Assembly (NCBI GenBank): GCA_963854565.1
Contig: CAWKZT010000031.1
Location: 1 to 17,258 of the forward strand
DNA length: 17,258 nucleotides
Reading direction: 5' to 3'
Source: CAWKZT01 sp963854565
GTDB lineage: Bacteria; Actinomycetota; Acidimicrobiia; Acidimicrobiales; JAHEJN01
In this document: one piece after another, positions 7,901-16,186 of the stretch
Position numbering within the stretch: position 1 is the first letter of the stretch
Layout: each line of letters opens with the position of its first letter
The notes under the pieces: generated by a model
What the model saw: the letters and a program-made list of their open reading frames with translations, nothing else
Database searches by the model: none
Told to the model about the DNA's origin: nothing
Position numbers and translations under genes: made by a program

Positions 7901-9669
7901 GCGCCCTCCTCAGCCAGCTCATAGGCCCTTACCAAGGCCTCGTAACTGGCAACGTTAAGCAGTTCGTCGTGGGTCCCGTGCGCCACCACTCGGCCAGCAT
8001 CGAGGTACACCACACGATCCGCAAGACGGATGGTGGAAAGACGATGGGCCACGACAACCACGGTGGTATCTAACTGGCGCAACTGATCAAGTATTGATTG
8101 CTCCACCACAGGGTCAACAGCAGAAGTGGCGTCATCGAGCAAAAGCAATCCTGGCCGCCGAGCTAAAGCCCGAGCTAGGGCAACACGTTGCCGTTGACCA
8201 CCGGACAACGTGACACCACGTTCTCCCATCAAGGTCTCGATACCTTGCGGAAGGTCGGTCACAAATCCTGCGGCGGCCGTCGCCAACGCGCCATCTACCG
8301 CCGACCCCGCGGCCGTATTTGCCAGGTCAAGATTCTGCTGCACCGTTTCCGCGAACAAGAATGGTTCCTGATGCGCCAAGGCGACTCGGGACCGTAAGGA
8401 CTTCTCCGCAATGGAACCGACCAACAAGCCACCAATGCGAGCGGTCCCCGAGGTTGTCTGCATAAGTCGAGCCAGAACTCGGAAGATGGTACTCTTCCCG
8501 GATCCCGTCGAACCGACCAGAGCGACCGTTTCGCCGGGGGCAACCCGAAACGACACACCCTGCAAGATCGCAACGTCTTCGGCGATAACCACGACGTTGT
8601 CGATTTCGATCGCCAACGGGCCCTCCTGGAGGATCTCTGTGGCGTCGTGACCCAACAGCACGTCGTCGGCCACCAAATAGACCTCATCGAGTCGCTCGCG
8701 GGCCACAGTCCCGGGTAAAAGCGACGAGAAGAAATACCCGGCGACCCGCACGGGTAGCGCCAACAGCGCAAATACCGCTACACCTTGCACGAGTTGACCA
8801 GCGGTCATGGCTCCGGCATCAATGCGGAACGCCCCCACCCCTACAAGCGCTATGACACCAAAGGTCGGCAGCGATTCCAATGCCTCGCGAAACAGCGCTC
8901 CACGCGTACCCATACGGACATGAGCATGCGTTAGATCGGCCGAAGCTGCCCGCATACGTTCAACCTCGGCCCCCTCACGTCCAAGCGTCTTCACGACTAT
9001 CGCACCATCAAAACTCTCATGGGCGATGGTCGAGACTTCAGCCATCGCCCGGCGAAATGTAAGCGCTGGCTCTTCAATGACGACCGTGTACATACGTTGT
9101 GCAAAGAACATCAACGGGATGAGGATCAGCGCAACGATCGCCAGCCAACGGTCGATAGACAACAAGCTGATCAGCGAAAATACCAAAATCGCGACGGCCC
9201 CAATACTGAACGGCAACGGCGCCAGAGGCTCCGTAGATGCCTGAGCATCGGCGTCAATGTGCGCCAACAACCGCCCCGTAGGGGTCGACCGAAGATACTC
9301 CAGCGGTGCGGCCACAAATCGATCGGCAACTCCCATTTGCAGACGGCGCTTTATTCGTCCCTGCAATAAGCCTGCCCCAAATCGCCGCAGCACGACCGCC
9401 GCCGCCCGTAGGAAGGCAACAGCACCAAACACGATCAGGACGCCTCGGGTCTCGATACCCGTGTTCCCGTCGGCCAACGGCGTGACAACGTCATCGATGA
9501 TGCGCCCCAAAACTACGGTGGAGAGAACCGCCATAGCCGCAAAACCAATTGCTCCAGTGGTGGCAAGCGCCGTGATCGATGGTTCATCGCGGACGTAACC
9601 TGCGACGTGTCTTAGCCCGCGCCGGACGAGTGACACCTGAGCCGTAGGGCGTTGCACTTCGCTAGACAC
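7897..9669 (-). CDS. ABC exporter half-transporter, degenerate-site partner (ATPase/permease)
   Basis: This 590-aa protein has six predicted membrane helices in the N-terminal about 320 residues and a C-terminal nucleotide-binding domain. Motifs seen are Walker A GSTGSGKS with Lys392, canonical signature LSGGQ (488-492), Walker B LLLLDD in which Asp513 replaces the catalytic Glu, and switch His542. The Glu-to-Asp change is the classic mark of the non-hydrolysing site in heterodimeric exporters, where it pairs with the altered LSVGE signature of the partner encoded immediately downstream. The start GTG 9669 has GGTGA 6 nt upstream as a plausible ribosome binding site. It is 64 nt downstream of the UPF0182 gene and translationally coupled to its partner. 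The transported compound is unknown. Confidence 0.95.
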   Translation of the reverse strand: MSSEVQRPTAQVSLVRRGLRHVAGYVRDEPSITALATTGAIGFAAMAVLSTVVLGRIIDDVVTPLADGNTGIETRGVLIVFGAVAFLRAAAVVLRRFGAGLLQGRIKRRLQMGVADRFVAAPLEYLRSTPTGRLLAHIDADAQASTEPLAPLPFSIGAVAILVFSLISLLSIDRWLAIVALILIPLMFFAQRMYTVVIEEPALTFRRAMAEVSTIAHESFDGAIVVKTLGREGAEVERMRAASADLTHAHVRMGTRGALFREALESLPTFGVIALVGVGAFRIDAGAMTAGQLVQGVAVFALLALPVRVAGYFFSSLLPGTVARERLDEVYLVADDVLLGHDATEILQEGPLAIEIDNVVVIAEDVAILQGVSFRVAPGETVALVGSTGSGKSTIFRVLARLMQTTSGTARIGGLLVGSIAEKSLRSRVALAHQEPFLFAETVQQNLDLANTAAGSAVDGALATAAAGFVTDLPQGIETLMGERGVTLSGGQRQRVALARALARRPGLLLLDDATSAVDPVVEQSILDQLRQLDTTVVVVAHRLSTIRLADRVVYLDAGRVVAHGTHDELLNVASYEALVRAYELAEEGA

Positions 9670-9733
9670 GGAGAATCACCGCACTGACGCTACTGCCACT
9701 GCTGCCTAAGTGATAATCAATTCACAGAACGAG

Positions 9734-12655
9734 CTAGTTCAAGAGCACCGCGGCCCGATCAACGAGCGCAGACGCCTCATTGACCTTGTCCTGATAAGCA
9801 CCAAGATCACCGTTATTCAATTCTGCGTCGGCTTCGGAAAACAGTTCGCCGGCCCGGCTGAGTAGCTGGGCAACGTCGTCAGGGATCTCGATAGTCGTGC
9901 TGGGCTCGTCGGGCTCGTCACCGGTGGTCGGCGAGTCGTCGTCGGGTTCGGGTTCTTCCTGTAGCGTCTCGGGGGCCGACCCAAAGAGCTGTTCGAGTGC
10001 GCCACGTAACGTGGCATCAATAACGACCTGATCATCGTGCGCAACGATTACCGCTTTGAGCTCGGGAATTGGTGCGTTGCCGTCGGCCTGCACATACAGC
10101 GGACGAACATACAAGATTGAGTTCTCAATCGGGATTAACAAAAGGTTGGCGAGCTTGACCTCGGACCCTTGCTGGTTCAGCTGGGTAATCCGATCGGCAA
10201 TAGCCTCTTCGGTCAAAATGTTGCTGTGGACGTTGAGGGGCCCATCGACGTCGGTCCCGGGCATCTCATAAACGACCAACTGGCCGTAGTTCTCCGGGTC
10301 GGATTTAGCGACCATAAACGCCGTCAACTCGGGACGACTACTGTCGGGCGACCGCGGCACAAACGATCGCAACATGACAAACTCTTCGTCGGGCTCACCC
10401 GGCAGACGCATCAGCTGATAGTACGGGTCGATCCGACCCAGGTCGGTAGGACGAATCACCCCGGTGGATGACTCGGTTTCGGTCGAATCGGCCAGGCTGG
10501 GAGTGTTCGAGACGACTTCCTCGCCGGGGTCCTGAGCAACTTCCCATTCGTTGGCACGCCCGTAGAAGCTCACCGGATCGGTGACGTGGTAACGGCCCCA
10601 CATGTTGGTCTGAACCCGAAAGAGATCTTCGGGATAACGCAAGTGATCGACAATATCATCGGGCATTTCGGAGAAATCGGTAAACAGTTCGGGGAACGCG
10701 CTTCGCCACGCGTTGATCAGGGGATCGGTGTCGTCGACCACGTAGAAAGTCACCGAGCCATCAAACCCATCGACGACGACTTTCACCGAATTGCGTACGT
10801 AGTTGAATCGATGGGCCAAGCCACTGCCACGAGGAATGGAATCGATATCCGCGCTTTGTGAATACGGGTAGTCGTTTGACGTCGTGTAGGCATCGAGCAA
10901 GTAGACGACGCGGCCATCATGAATAACCGGATAGGGGTCGTTGTCGAATTTCAGGAATGGGGCCAGTTTCTCGGCTCGGTCGCGGACATCGCGGACGTAC
11001 AAAACTCGGCTTTCGGAATTGAGCTGACCGGAAACAAGTGGGTTGATCTCGGCGAATCGAAGGGAGAACGCGGCCCGACGTAAGAATCCGCCCAGGGGCA
11101 CGCCTCCATCGCCGTCGTAACGGAAGTTGACCTGGGTGCCGTCGTCGGCCACATAGTCAATTTCTTCGCGGTCGGTGCCCACGATGGCATAACCATCGAG
11201 ATTTTCTCCCATATACAACTGGGGCTGATCGATGGGAATGCCTAGGGTGTTGCGTTGTGGAACTCCCGCAATGGCAAAGTCAGGGCGACCCGAAGCATCC
11301 ACTCCATTGGCGGCCGAGAGCGCCACGCCATAACCGTGGGTAAAAGCTAGGGTCTCGTTGTCCCAAGAAGGTTGATCGGTCTCGCCCGGTTTTACCGTAC
11401 GGGCGCCGATGACCACCTGCGTGGTGACGCCACCGATTTCGTATCGGTCAACATCGAGATCGGCAAACTCGTAGAAAGCACGCTCGGCTTCGAGGCGTTC
11501 GAATGTGTCTTGCACGATGCCCGGGTCGAGCAGACGAATGTTACGAATCGTTGCTTCGTTGTCGGCCAGGGCGGCCGCATCGAGATCGGGCGTGTATGGG
11601 TACGGCTCAACACTAATGTCGAGCCCAAATGCATCGCGTGTGGCGTCGATATTGCGATCGATGTAGATGGCTTCCTTGGTGGACTCGGAGGGCTCTACAA
11701 CTAGTCGTTGGTAAAGAGCCGGGAAGATCGCGGCAACTACGACCGACGTGAAAATCCAGAGGCCCGTAACCAACGCGGGAAGGACCCAGCCTTTGCGCCA
11801 AATGTTGGCAATGAACAACACAAAAGCCAGGAGGGCGATGAGGATCAACAAGTTTGTTGCGGGTAACTGCGCTTTGATGTCCGTTGTTGTCGCCCCCTGA
11901 ACCGCCCCTCGGTTCGAGGTGACCAGGTGAAAGCGATCAAGCCAGTAGTCAGCGGCCTTTACTAACGCCAGCAATCCCAACAACCCCGACAGGTGCGCTT
12001 TAGCCGGTGTGCTCACTATCTGCGCGGCCCCAGGTTGGACCCGGATACCACCGTTGAGGTAGTGCGCTAGTGCGGTAACGACCAAAATGACAAAGATGGC
12101 TCGGAAACCCCAGGACGCAAGCCAGGACCACATAGGAAGGCGGAAAAGATAGAAGCCAATGTCGCGGCCGAACTGTGGATCATTGATTCCCACGTTGGAC
12201 GAGTTGTTGAAAAGCACCCAATTTTCCCATTGGGTACTGGCACTTGCCCCAGTAAAGAGCGCTAGGAACAAAGCAATACCACTGCGTACAAGCACGGGGC
12301 GGGTACTGACGGCGTCTCGAAAACGCCGTAGCAGTTCTTCGTCGGGTCCCGTGGCACGAAAGGTGGGCGCCAAACGGTCCGCCAAATACAAGTTGGCCCA
12401 GACCGCAACGAACACCACACCAATGAATGTGACAGAAAGAGCAACCTTGGTGAAAAGCACCGATTTCCATACGCCTTCGAAGCTGAGCGAATCGAACCAC
12501 AAGTAGTCGGTATAAAAGCGGGCGATCCCCCACATCGATACAAATAGGACGAATACGGTGGCCGCAAGGACACCTAAACCGACCCGCGCCGGGCGAGATA
12601 ATCCTGAACCTGTGGTGCGTGCCCGCGAGGGCGGCATGTCGTTAGTGCTACTCAT
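9734..12655 (-). CDS. UPF0182 family large membrane protein
   Basis: This is a 973-aa actinobacterial UPF0182 protein; M. tuberculosis has such proteins in Rv0064 and Rv3193c. I see seven hydrophobic helices in the first third (about residues 25-46, 70-92, 121-138, 175-199, 221-238, 267-286 and 290-313), followed by a large domain of about 580 residues probably outside the membrane. Family-typical stretches are FYTDYLWFDSLSFE (47-60), YIDRNIDATRDAFGLD (331-346), and QGSEVKLANLLLIPIENS with ILYVRPLYVQA toward the end. An acidic Pro/Glu/Asp/Thr-rich linker (near residues 900-930) precedes a short C-terminal helical pair. The molecular function of the family is not established. ATG 12655 lies 8 nt behind a TAGGCT box and has only a weak AGG before it. 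Its neighbourhood with a YlbL-like protease is also found in mycobacteria (Rv3193c/Rv3194c), though here a DivIVA-like gene lies between them. Confidence 0.93.
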   Translation of the reverse strand: MSSTNDMPPSRARTTGSGLSRPARVGLGVLAATVFVLFVSMWGIARFYTDYLWFDSLSFEGVWKSVLFTKVALSVTFIGVVFVAVWANLYLADRLAPTFRATGPDEELLRRFRDAVSTRPVLVRSGIALFLALFTGASASTQWENWVLFNNSSNVGINDPQFGRDIGFYLFRLPMWSWLASWGFRAIFVILVVTALAHYLNGGIRVQPGAAQIVSTPAKAHLSGLLGLLALVKAADYWLDRFHLVTSNRGAVQGATTTDIKAQLPATNLLILIALLAFVLFIANIWRKGWVLPALVTGLWIFTSVVVAAIFPALYQRLVVEPSESTKEAIYIDRNIDATRDAFGLDISVEPYPYTPDLDAAALADNEATIRNIRLLDPGIVQDTFERLEAERAFYEFADLDVDRYEIGGVTTQVVIGARTVKPGETDQPSWDNETLAFTHGYGVALSAANGVDASGRPDFAIAGVPQRNTLGIPIDQPQLYMGENLDGYAIVGTDREEIDYVADDGTQVNFRYDGDGGVPLGGFLRRAAFSLRFAEINPLVSGQLNSESRVLYVRDVRDRAEKLAPFLKFDNDPYPVIHDGRVVYLLDAYTTSNDYPYSQSADIDSIPRGSGLAHRFNYVRNSVKVVVDGFDGSVTFYVVDDTDPLINAWRSAFPELFTDFSEMPDDIVDHLRYPEDLFRVQTNMWGRYHVTDPVSFYGRANEWEVAQDPGEEVVSNTPSLADSTETESSTGVIRPTDLGRIDPYYQLMRLPGEPDEEFVMLRSFVPRSPDSSRPELTAFMVAKSDPENYGQLVVYEMPGTDVDGPLNVHSNILTEEAIADRITQLNQQGSEVKLANLLLIPIENSILYVRPLYVQADGNAPIPELKAVIVAHDDQVVIDATLRGALEQLFGSAPETLQEEPEPDDDSPTTGDEPDEPSTTIEIPDDVAQLLSRAGELFSEADAELNNGDLGAYQDKVNEASALVDRAAVLLN

Positions 12656-12663
12656 TACCTGGG

Positions 12664-12669
12664 AGCCTA
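12664..12669 (-). promoter_or_regulatory. Candidate -10 box (TAGGCT) before the UPF0182 gene
   Basis: On the - strand TAGGCT (TANNNT) ends 8 nt before ATG 12655, within the 53-nt gap after the DivIVA-like gene. It would give a leaderless or nearly leaderless transcript. Co-transcription from upstream is equally possible. Confidence 0.3.
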
Positions 12670-12708
12670 GTGCCGGAGCGAGCGCCTACAGAGTTCGGGT
12701 TCGAATCG

Positions 12709-14580
12709 TTATTGGTGAAGCGGTATTACCAGGCACTGACATTCGCCCATCGGTTCGGGTTCAGCCACCCCACTGGTAAATGGGTCGCCAAGTCGACCAT
12801 CCTCGGCGCCATTTTGCGCCCCGAGTTCACATGCCGGTTCTGCGACCCAACGAACCGGACACCCGGCGGGCAATGTGTCGATAATTCCGGCCTGAAATGC
12901 TGCCACCGCCGCACTATTAGCAAGACTGTTGAGTTGTGAGCGCAAGCTTCGACTGTGCGCTCGGACGGCCTCTACCGGGTGACCGGAGTTAATGGATTCG
13001 GCGAATTGAGCCCGCAGCGGTTCCAGTGTTTGGATCGCCAGAACATCGAGGATTGGGTCGACCGCTGCATCGGTTGGATCGCCAGTTCGGCCCACAAAGT
13101 TTGCCCCTTCAGCCCAGGATTCGGCTAAGGCAATACGCATTGACTGCCGCACCCCATCGAGCGGTTGGGTAAGAGCTTCTTCGTCACCGGTGCGAAGAGC
13201 ATCAAGAACCTCGTTTTGGGCGTCAGCGAGTGCCCGCTTAATAGATCGGGACGCGGCCGCAACCATTGGGGCAATGCGGTCATCGCGTTCATCGAGAGGC
13301 GACGAATACTCCGTAAGGGTTTCCGGTTCGGCAGTAACCGCTGCTACCGCATCGGGGACATCTGTCGCGAGATCAGCGAGCACTTCCTGAGCTTCGGCGG
13401 TGTCCGCAGTGCGTTCGGCCCGCAACCGGGCAAACAAACTGTCGGCTGGCGACGTTGTTTCGGTTTCGAGATCCTCGACTAGTTGAAGCGATGACTTAGT
13501 GGCCTCAGGCTCAACAACGGGTTCGGCTTCCGGCTCAACAACAACTGTTTGATTGCTTTCGTCGCCACTGGTGTCTGGCTCCACGGGAGTCGTTGTGATC
13601 GCTGGTGATTCGACAGCCTGGGCGGCAGCCTCAGCAATAATCTCTTCGGGATCACCCAACAGCCCCGCTGCTTTCGCCACGAAGAGGTCTTCTTCGAGTT
13701 CGTGCGCCGTGCGAGGACTGGCTGCCTCAAACTGGCGAGCGGCACGGTCGCCGGCAATCTTGGCCGACGATTCCGACACATTCAGCTCGGCGCGAGCCGA
13801 GTCGACTCCTAGCTGCACGGAGTCGTAGGCTTCATCTAGTCGGTCGCGACCAGCTTGTAAACGTTCAACTTGGACTTGCATGCGAAGCCGACGCCGTTCG
13901 ATATTTTCTAACAACTGTTCTCGGTGGCGTTGCACCTCGACAATCATCACGCGGCCTTCTTGTTTGGCCTCAGCAATAATCTGGTCGGCTCGCATATGCG
14001 CTGCCGCTACCTCGTTTTCGGCTTCCTCCACAAGTTTTTCAGCCTCGACTTCGGCCTCATTGGTGCGCAATTCTAGGAAACTGGCCGCTTCAGCTCGCAT
14101 GGAGGCAGACACCTCACTAGCCTCTGCCAACAGGGCAGTCGCTTGATCGGTTGCACCACCAATCAAACTTGCCGCCTGTTCCTCAGACGCTATTCGAACG
14201 CTGTCCGCCTGCTCGTCTCCTTCGGAAACAACCCGCTCGGCATGTTCGTCTGCCTCATCGGTGCGGGCCTTGGCAGATGCTCGCGCCGACTTAAGTAACG
14301 ACGCGGCCTGCTCACCTAAGCGTTCAATAAGAGTCACTTCGTCAACGCCATCAGCCTCGGCCAACCGGTTAACAAGCTCTTCGATCCGCTCACGAAGCTC
14401 ATCCTCGGTGCGATATGCGCTACGTAATCCAACCGCGAGGTCACCCAAAAATTTACGTACTTGCACCTCATTGAACCCGCGACGTACCGTGTCAAAATTC
14501 GCGCTGGTGACCTTGGCCGGATCGTACCGAGGTTCAATGGAATCGTTCTCTGTGGAATCGCTAAATGCAGGTTCAGCCAT
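12709..14580 (-). CDS. DivIVA-type coiled-coil protein with a Cys-containing, MuF-like C-terminal tail
   Basis: This is a 623-aa protein with no signal peptide or membrane span. Residues 24-75 (FDTVRRGFNEVQVRKFLGDL onward) resemble the N-terminal DivIVA/GpsB membrane-curvature module. A long Ala/Glu-rich coiled coil runs to about residue 300, a disordered acidic Val/Pro/Glu-rich region to about 430, and a helical domain follows (PMVAAASRSIKRALADAQNE onward). The last 50 residues hold Cys574, Cys584, Cys614 and Cys616 in WVAEPACELGAQNG, then DPFTSG, then GECQCLVIP. This resembles the C-terminal end of phage MuF/SPP1-gp7 head proteins (C-x2-C, G, F, then CRC). A role in polar growth, septation or scaffolding is inferred from the DivIVA part only. 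The tail's function is unknown. ATG 14580 lies 6 nt behind a TAACAT box, and the gene sits between the protease and UPF0182 genes. I am confident in the coiled coil, fairly confident in the DivIVA module and unsure about the tail. Confidence 0.85.
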   Translation of the reverse strand: MAEPAFSDSTENDSIEPRYDPAKVTSANFDTVRRGFNEVQVRKFLGDLAVGLRSAYRTEDELRERIEELVNRLAEADGVDEVTLIERLGEQAASLLKSARASAKARTDEADEHAERVVSEGDEQADSVRIASEEQAASLIGGATDQATALLAEASEVSASMRAEAASFLELRTNEAEVEAEKLVEEAENEVAAAHMRADQIIAEAKQEGRVMIVEVQRHREQLLENIERRRLRMQVQVERLQAGRDRLDEAYDSVQLGVDSARAELNVSESSAKIAGDRAARQFEAASPRTAHELEEDLFVAKAAGLLGDPEEIIAEAAAQAVESPAITTTPVEPDTSGDESNQTVVVEPEAEPVVEPEATKSSLQLVEDLETETTSPADSLFARLRAERTADTAEAQEVLADLATDVPDAVAAVTAEPETLTEYSSPLDERDDRIAPMVAAASRSIKRALADAQNEVLDALRTGDEEALTQPLDGVRQSMRIALAESWAEGANFVGRTGDPTDAAVDPILDVLAIQTLEPLRAQFAESINSGHPVEAVRAHSRSLRSQLNSLANSAAVAAFQAGIIDTLPAGCPVRWVAEPACELGAQNGAEDGRLGDPFTSGVAEPEPMGECQCLVIPLHQ

Positions 14581-14586
14581 CCGGCA

Positions 14587-14592
14587 ATGTTA
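14587..14592 (-). promoter_or_regulatory. Candidate -10 box (TAACAT) for a leaderless DivIVA-like mRNA
   Basis: On the - strand TAACAT matches TANNNT and ends 6 nt before ATG 14580. No ribosome binding site is present (the six bases between are TGCCGG). The transcription start would coincide with the start codon. Confidence 0.4.
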
Positions 14593-14636
14593 AACGTCGG
14601 ACCGGCTCAGGCTGTGGACCCCCCTGATCAATAGCG

Positions 14637-15752
14637 TTAGTTGAAACTGACCGGCCCCATCGCGAAGTCGACGCCAGCGTATTCGCGCAGGATATCAACC
14701 GCCTCCACGAGCGTGTCCGCAACCAGGATTTGCATGTCACCGGCCCGCTCGATCGCCTCGTCGTATTCGATAGAAGGAACGATAAATATCTCAACCCCAC
14801 TATTGCGAGCCGCCTCGACTTTTTGCAGTACACCACCAACCGGCCCAACCTCGCCCGACGTGCCGATAGTTCCGGTGGTAGCAACTTTGTGCCCGCCGGT
14901 GAGTTCACCTGGCGTCAAGACGTCGATGATTCCCAAGGTGAAAGCCAAACCTGCCGATGGACCGCCGACTGCGCCTGAATCGATCACCACATCAATCGGG
15001 AAGTCGGCACTTAGCTGAAAAGTCGTGATGCTGACGCCGAGCTGTGGGGCGCCCGTTTCAGCGTTTGCGCCCAAATTAATCTCAATATCGCGAATCGTGC
15101 CATCAAGACTGACAACCGTGAGGAGAACCGGGTCACCGACCGAATGCAGTTTCATTGCAGCCACTAACTCGCCGGCAAAGTCGATCCGTTCATCGTCCAC
15201 CGCCACAACGACGTCGGTGGGAATCAAGACGCCATCGGCGGCCGACCCTTCCAACACCACCTGCACAAGAGCACCTTCACCCGTTGTGACTCCATCAATA
15301 CCCAAGAAATCCATTGCGACCAAGGTTGCTAGGTCCTTAGAGCCTTCCATCGAGGCTAAATTCGCGGCCTGTCGCTCCTCCCGGGTGCGTTCGCCATCAA
15401 TTAGCTCCGACGGGACAAGGTCGATGGTCGGGTCGTCGTTCATTCGCCACTCCTCCCACCGGGTAATACCTGGGGTCAGCGAGATAGTGGTGAAGCCAAT
15501 TTCTCCTACCGGATCGTGAAACTCTGCGCCATCGACGGTAATGGCGCTAGTGGTGTCGCGCACCGAACCGGGCCGAATGGCATAGAGGTCGGTCGGTTGG
15601 ATAACCCACAGGATAAATCCGGCCAAGACCACGACGAGAACACCTGCCAGAATGGCAATCCACCGGCCAATATGCCGACGACGCGGAGTTGGCGTGATGA
15701 CGCCACCCTCGGGTAGAGAACCCGGCGCTAGTGTGAAATCTGTAATGGTCAC
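14637..15752 (-). CDS. YlbL-like PDZ/Lon-type membrane serine protease
   Basis: A 371-aa protein with a short basic cytoplasmic N-terminus (RRRHIGR), one membrane helix (about residues 31-51) and an extracytoplasmic body. A PDZ-like domain spans about 140-230 (GALVQVVLEGSAADGVLIPTD region). The C-terminal part is a Lon (S16) proteolytic domain without an ATPase: catalytic Ser266 in GGPSAG and catalytic Lys311 in GGVLQKVEAA, 45 residues apart as expected for the Lon Ser-Lys dyad, with GTIGTSGEVGPVGG between them. Both catalytic residues are present, so it should be active. Such proteins (B. subtilis YlbL; mycobacterial Rv3194c type) process membrane or exported proteins; the substrate here is unknown. 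The start is GTG 15752, with AGGA 8 nt before it and a TAGTTT box further upstream. It is the first gene of the long - strand run. Confidence 0.93.
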   Translation of the reverse strand: MTITDFTLAPGSLPEGGVITPTPRRRHIGRWIAILAGVLVVVLAGFILWVIQPTDLYAIRPGSVRDTTSAITVDGAEFHDPVGEIGFTTISLTPGITRWEEWRMNDDPTIDLVPSELIDGERTREERQAANLASMEGSKDLATLVAMDFLGIDGVTTGEGALVQVVLEGSAADGVLIPTDVVVAVDDERIDFAGELVAAMKLHSVGDPVLLTVVSLDGTIRDIEINLGANAETGAPQLGVSITTFQLSADFPIDVVIDSGAVGGPSAGLAFTLGIIDVLTPGELTGGHKVATTGTIGTSGEVGPVGGVLQKVEAARNSGVEIFIVPSIEYDEAIERAGDMQILVADTLVEAVDILREYAGVDFAMGPVSFN

Positions 15753-15819
15753 GTTTTGGATCCTGGAAACTATTTGTACAGCACTGATTCTGCTGTCGCG
15801 CTCGCGCGATCATTGCACG

Positions 15820-16176
15820 TTGCAGGCGGCAAACGCTACCGCCCATCCACCATGGCGCGTTCATGCTGGGCCCCAAGAAATCGCATCCAAGATCCCGCTG
15901 GCGCTTGCCTCACGTGCCGACCTGATCCGCGAAAGGATCCGCGATGTCCAACGAGCGACGGGTCGCGAGCCGTCAAGTCGGCGCCAACTGCGCTCCTCTG
16001 ACCCCACCCATAAGTACAAAGAGGTCATCGGACGGCGAGCCAAAATTCAGTGGTGGCACCGAGTTCGTGCCCTAGTGGTGTTAGCCATCATTGTGGTTGG
16101 CTTAGGAATAGCGCTCGCCATATCCATAGGCCTGGTCTTTATTGCAGGACTGCTCGTCCTCGAATCCCTCGCGTAG
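15820..16176 (+). CDS. Small C-terminally anchored membrane protein, hypothetical (about 118 aa)
   Basis: The family is not recognised. The N-terminal two thirds are hydrophilic and basic (ASRADLIRERIRDVQRATG, then a stretch around YKEVIGRRAKIQWWHRVR). The last 37 residues are almost entirely hydrophobic (VRALVVLAIIVVGLGIALAI to the end) and could form one long or two short helices, so a tail-anchored inner-membrane protein is likely. The start is uncertain. In this frame the only possible starts near the conserved-looking part are TTG 15820 (used here) and ATG 15745, which would overlap the divergent protease gene by 8 nt and add a hydrophobic N-terminal stretch. An even earlier ATG (15652) would lie deep inside the protease gene. 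Neither choice has a good ribosome binding site. It ends 10 nt before the HEAT-repeat gene and is probably co-transcribed with it. Confidence 0.6.
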   Translation: MQAANATAHPPWRVHAGPQEIASKIPLALASRADLIRERIRDVQRATGREPSSRRQLRSSDPTHKYKEVIGRRAKIQWWHRVRALVVLAIIVVGLGIALAISIGLVFIAGLLVLESLA

Positions 16177-16186
16177 CCCATTCACC

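Noticed and set aside
9935..9965. GGTTCGGGTTC-type repeats here and near 12692 and 12754 as a repeat family
   Set aside because: They come from Glu-Pro coding (EPEP) and chance similarity in GC-rich coding DNA; no consistent unit or spacing is seen.
12690..12708. GGTTCGAATC, a tRNA T-loop-like sequence
   Set aside because: The flanking bases do not form a T-stem, no matching acceptor, D or anticodon arms can be found on either strand, and it lies against the end of a coding region.
15652..15819. Upstream extension of the small membrane protein to ATG 15652
   Set aside because: It would lie antisense over about 100 bases of the protease coding region, and the translated extension has no coherent composition. 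ATG 15745 remains possible.
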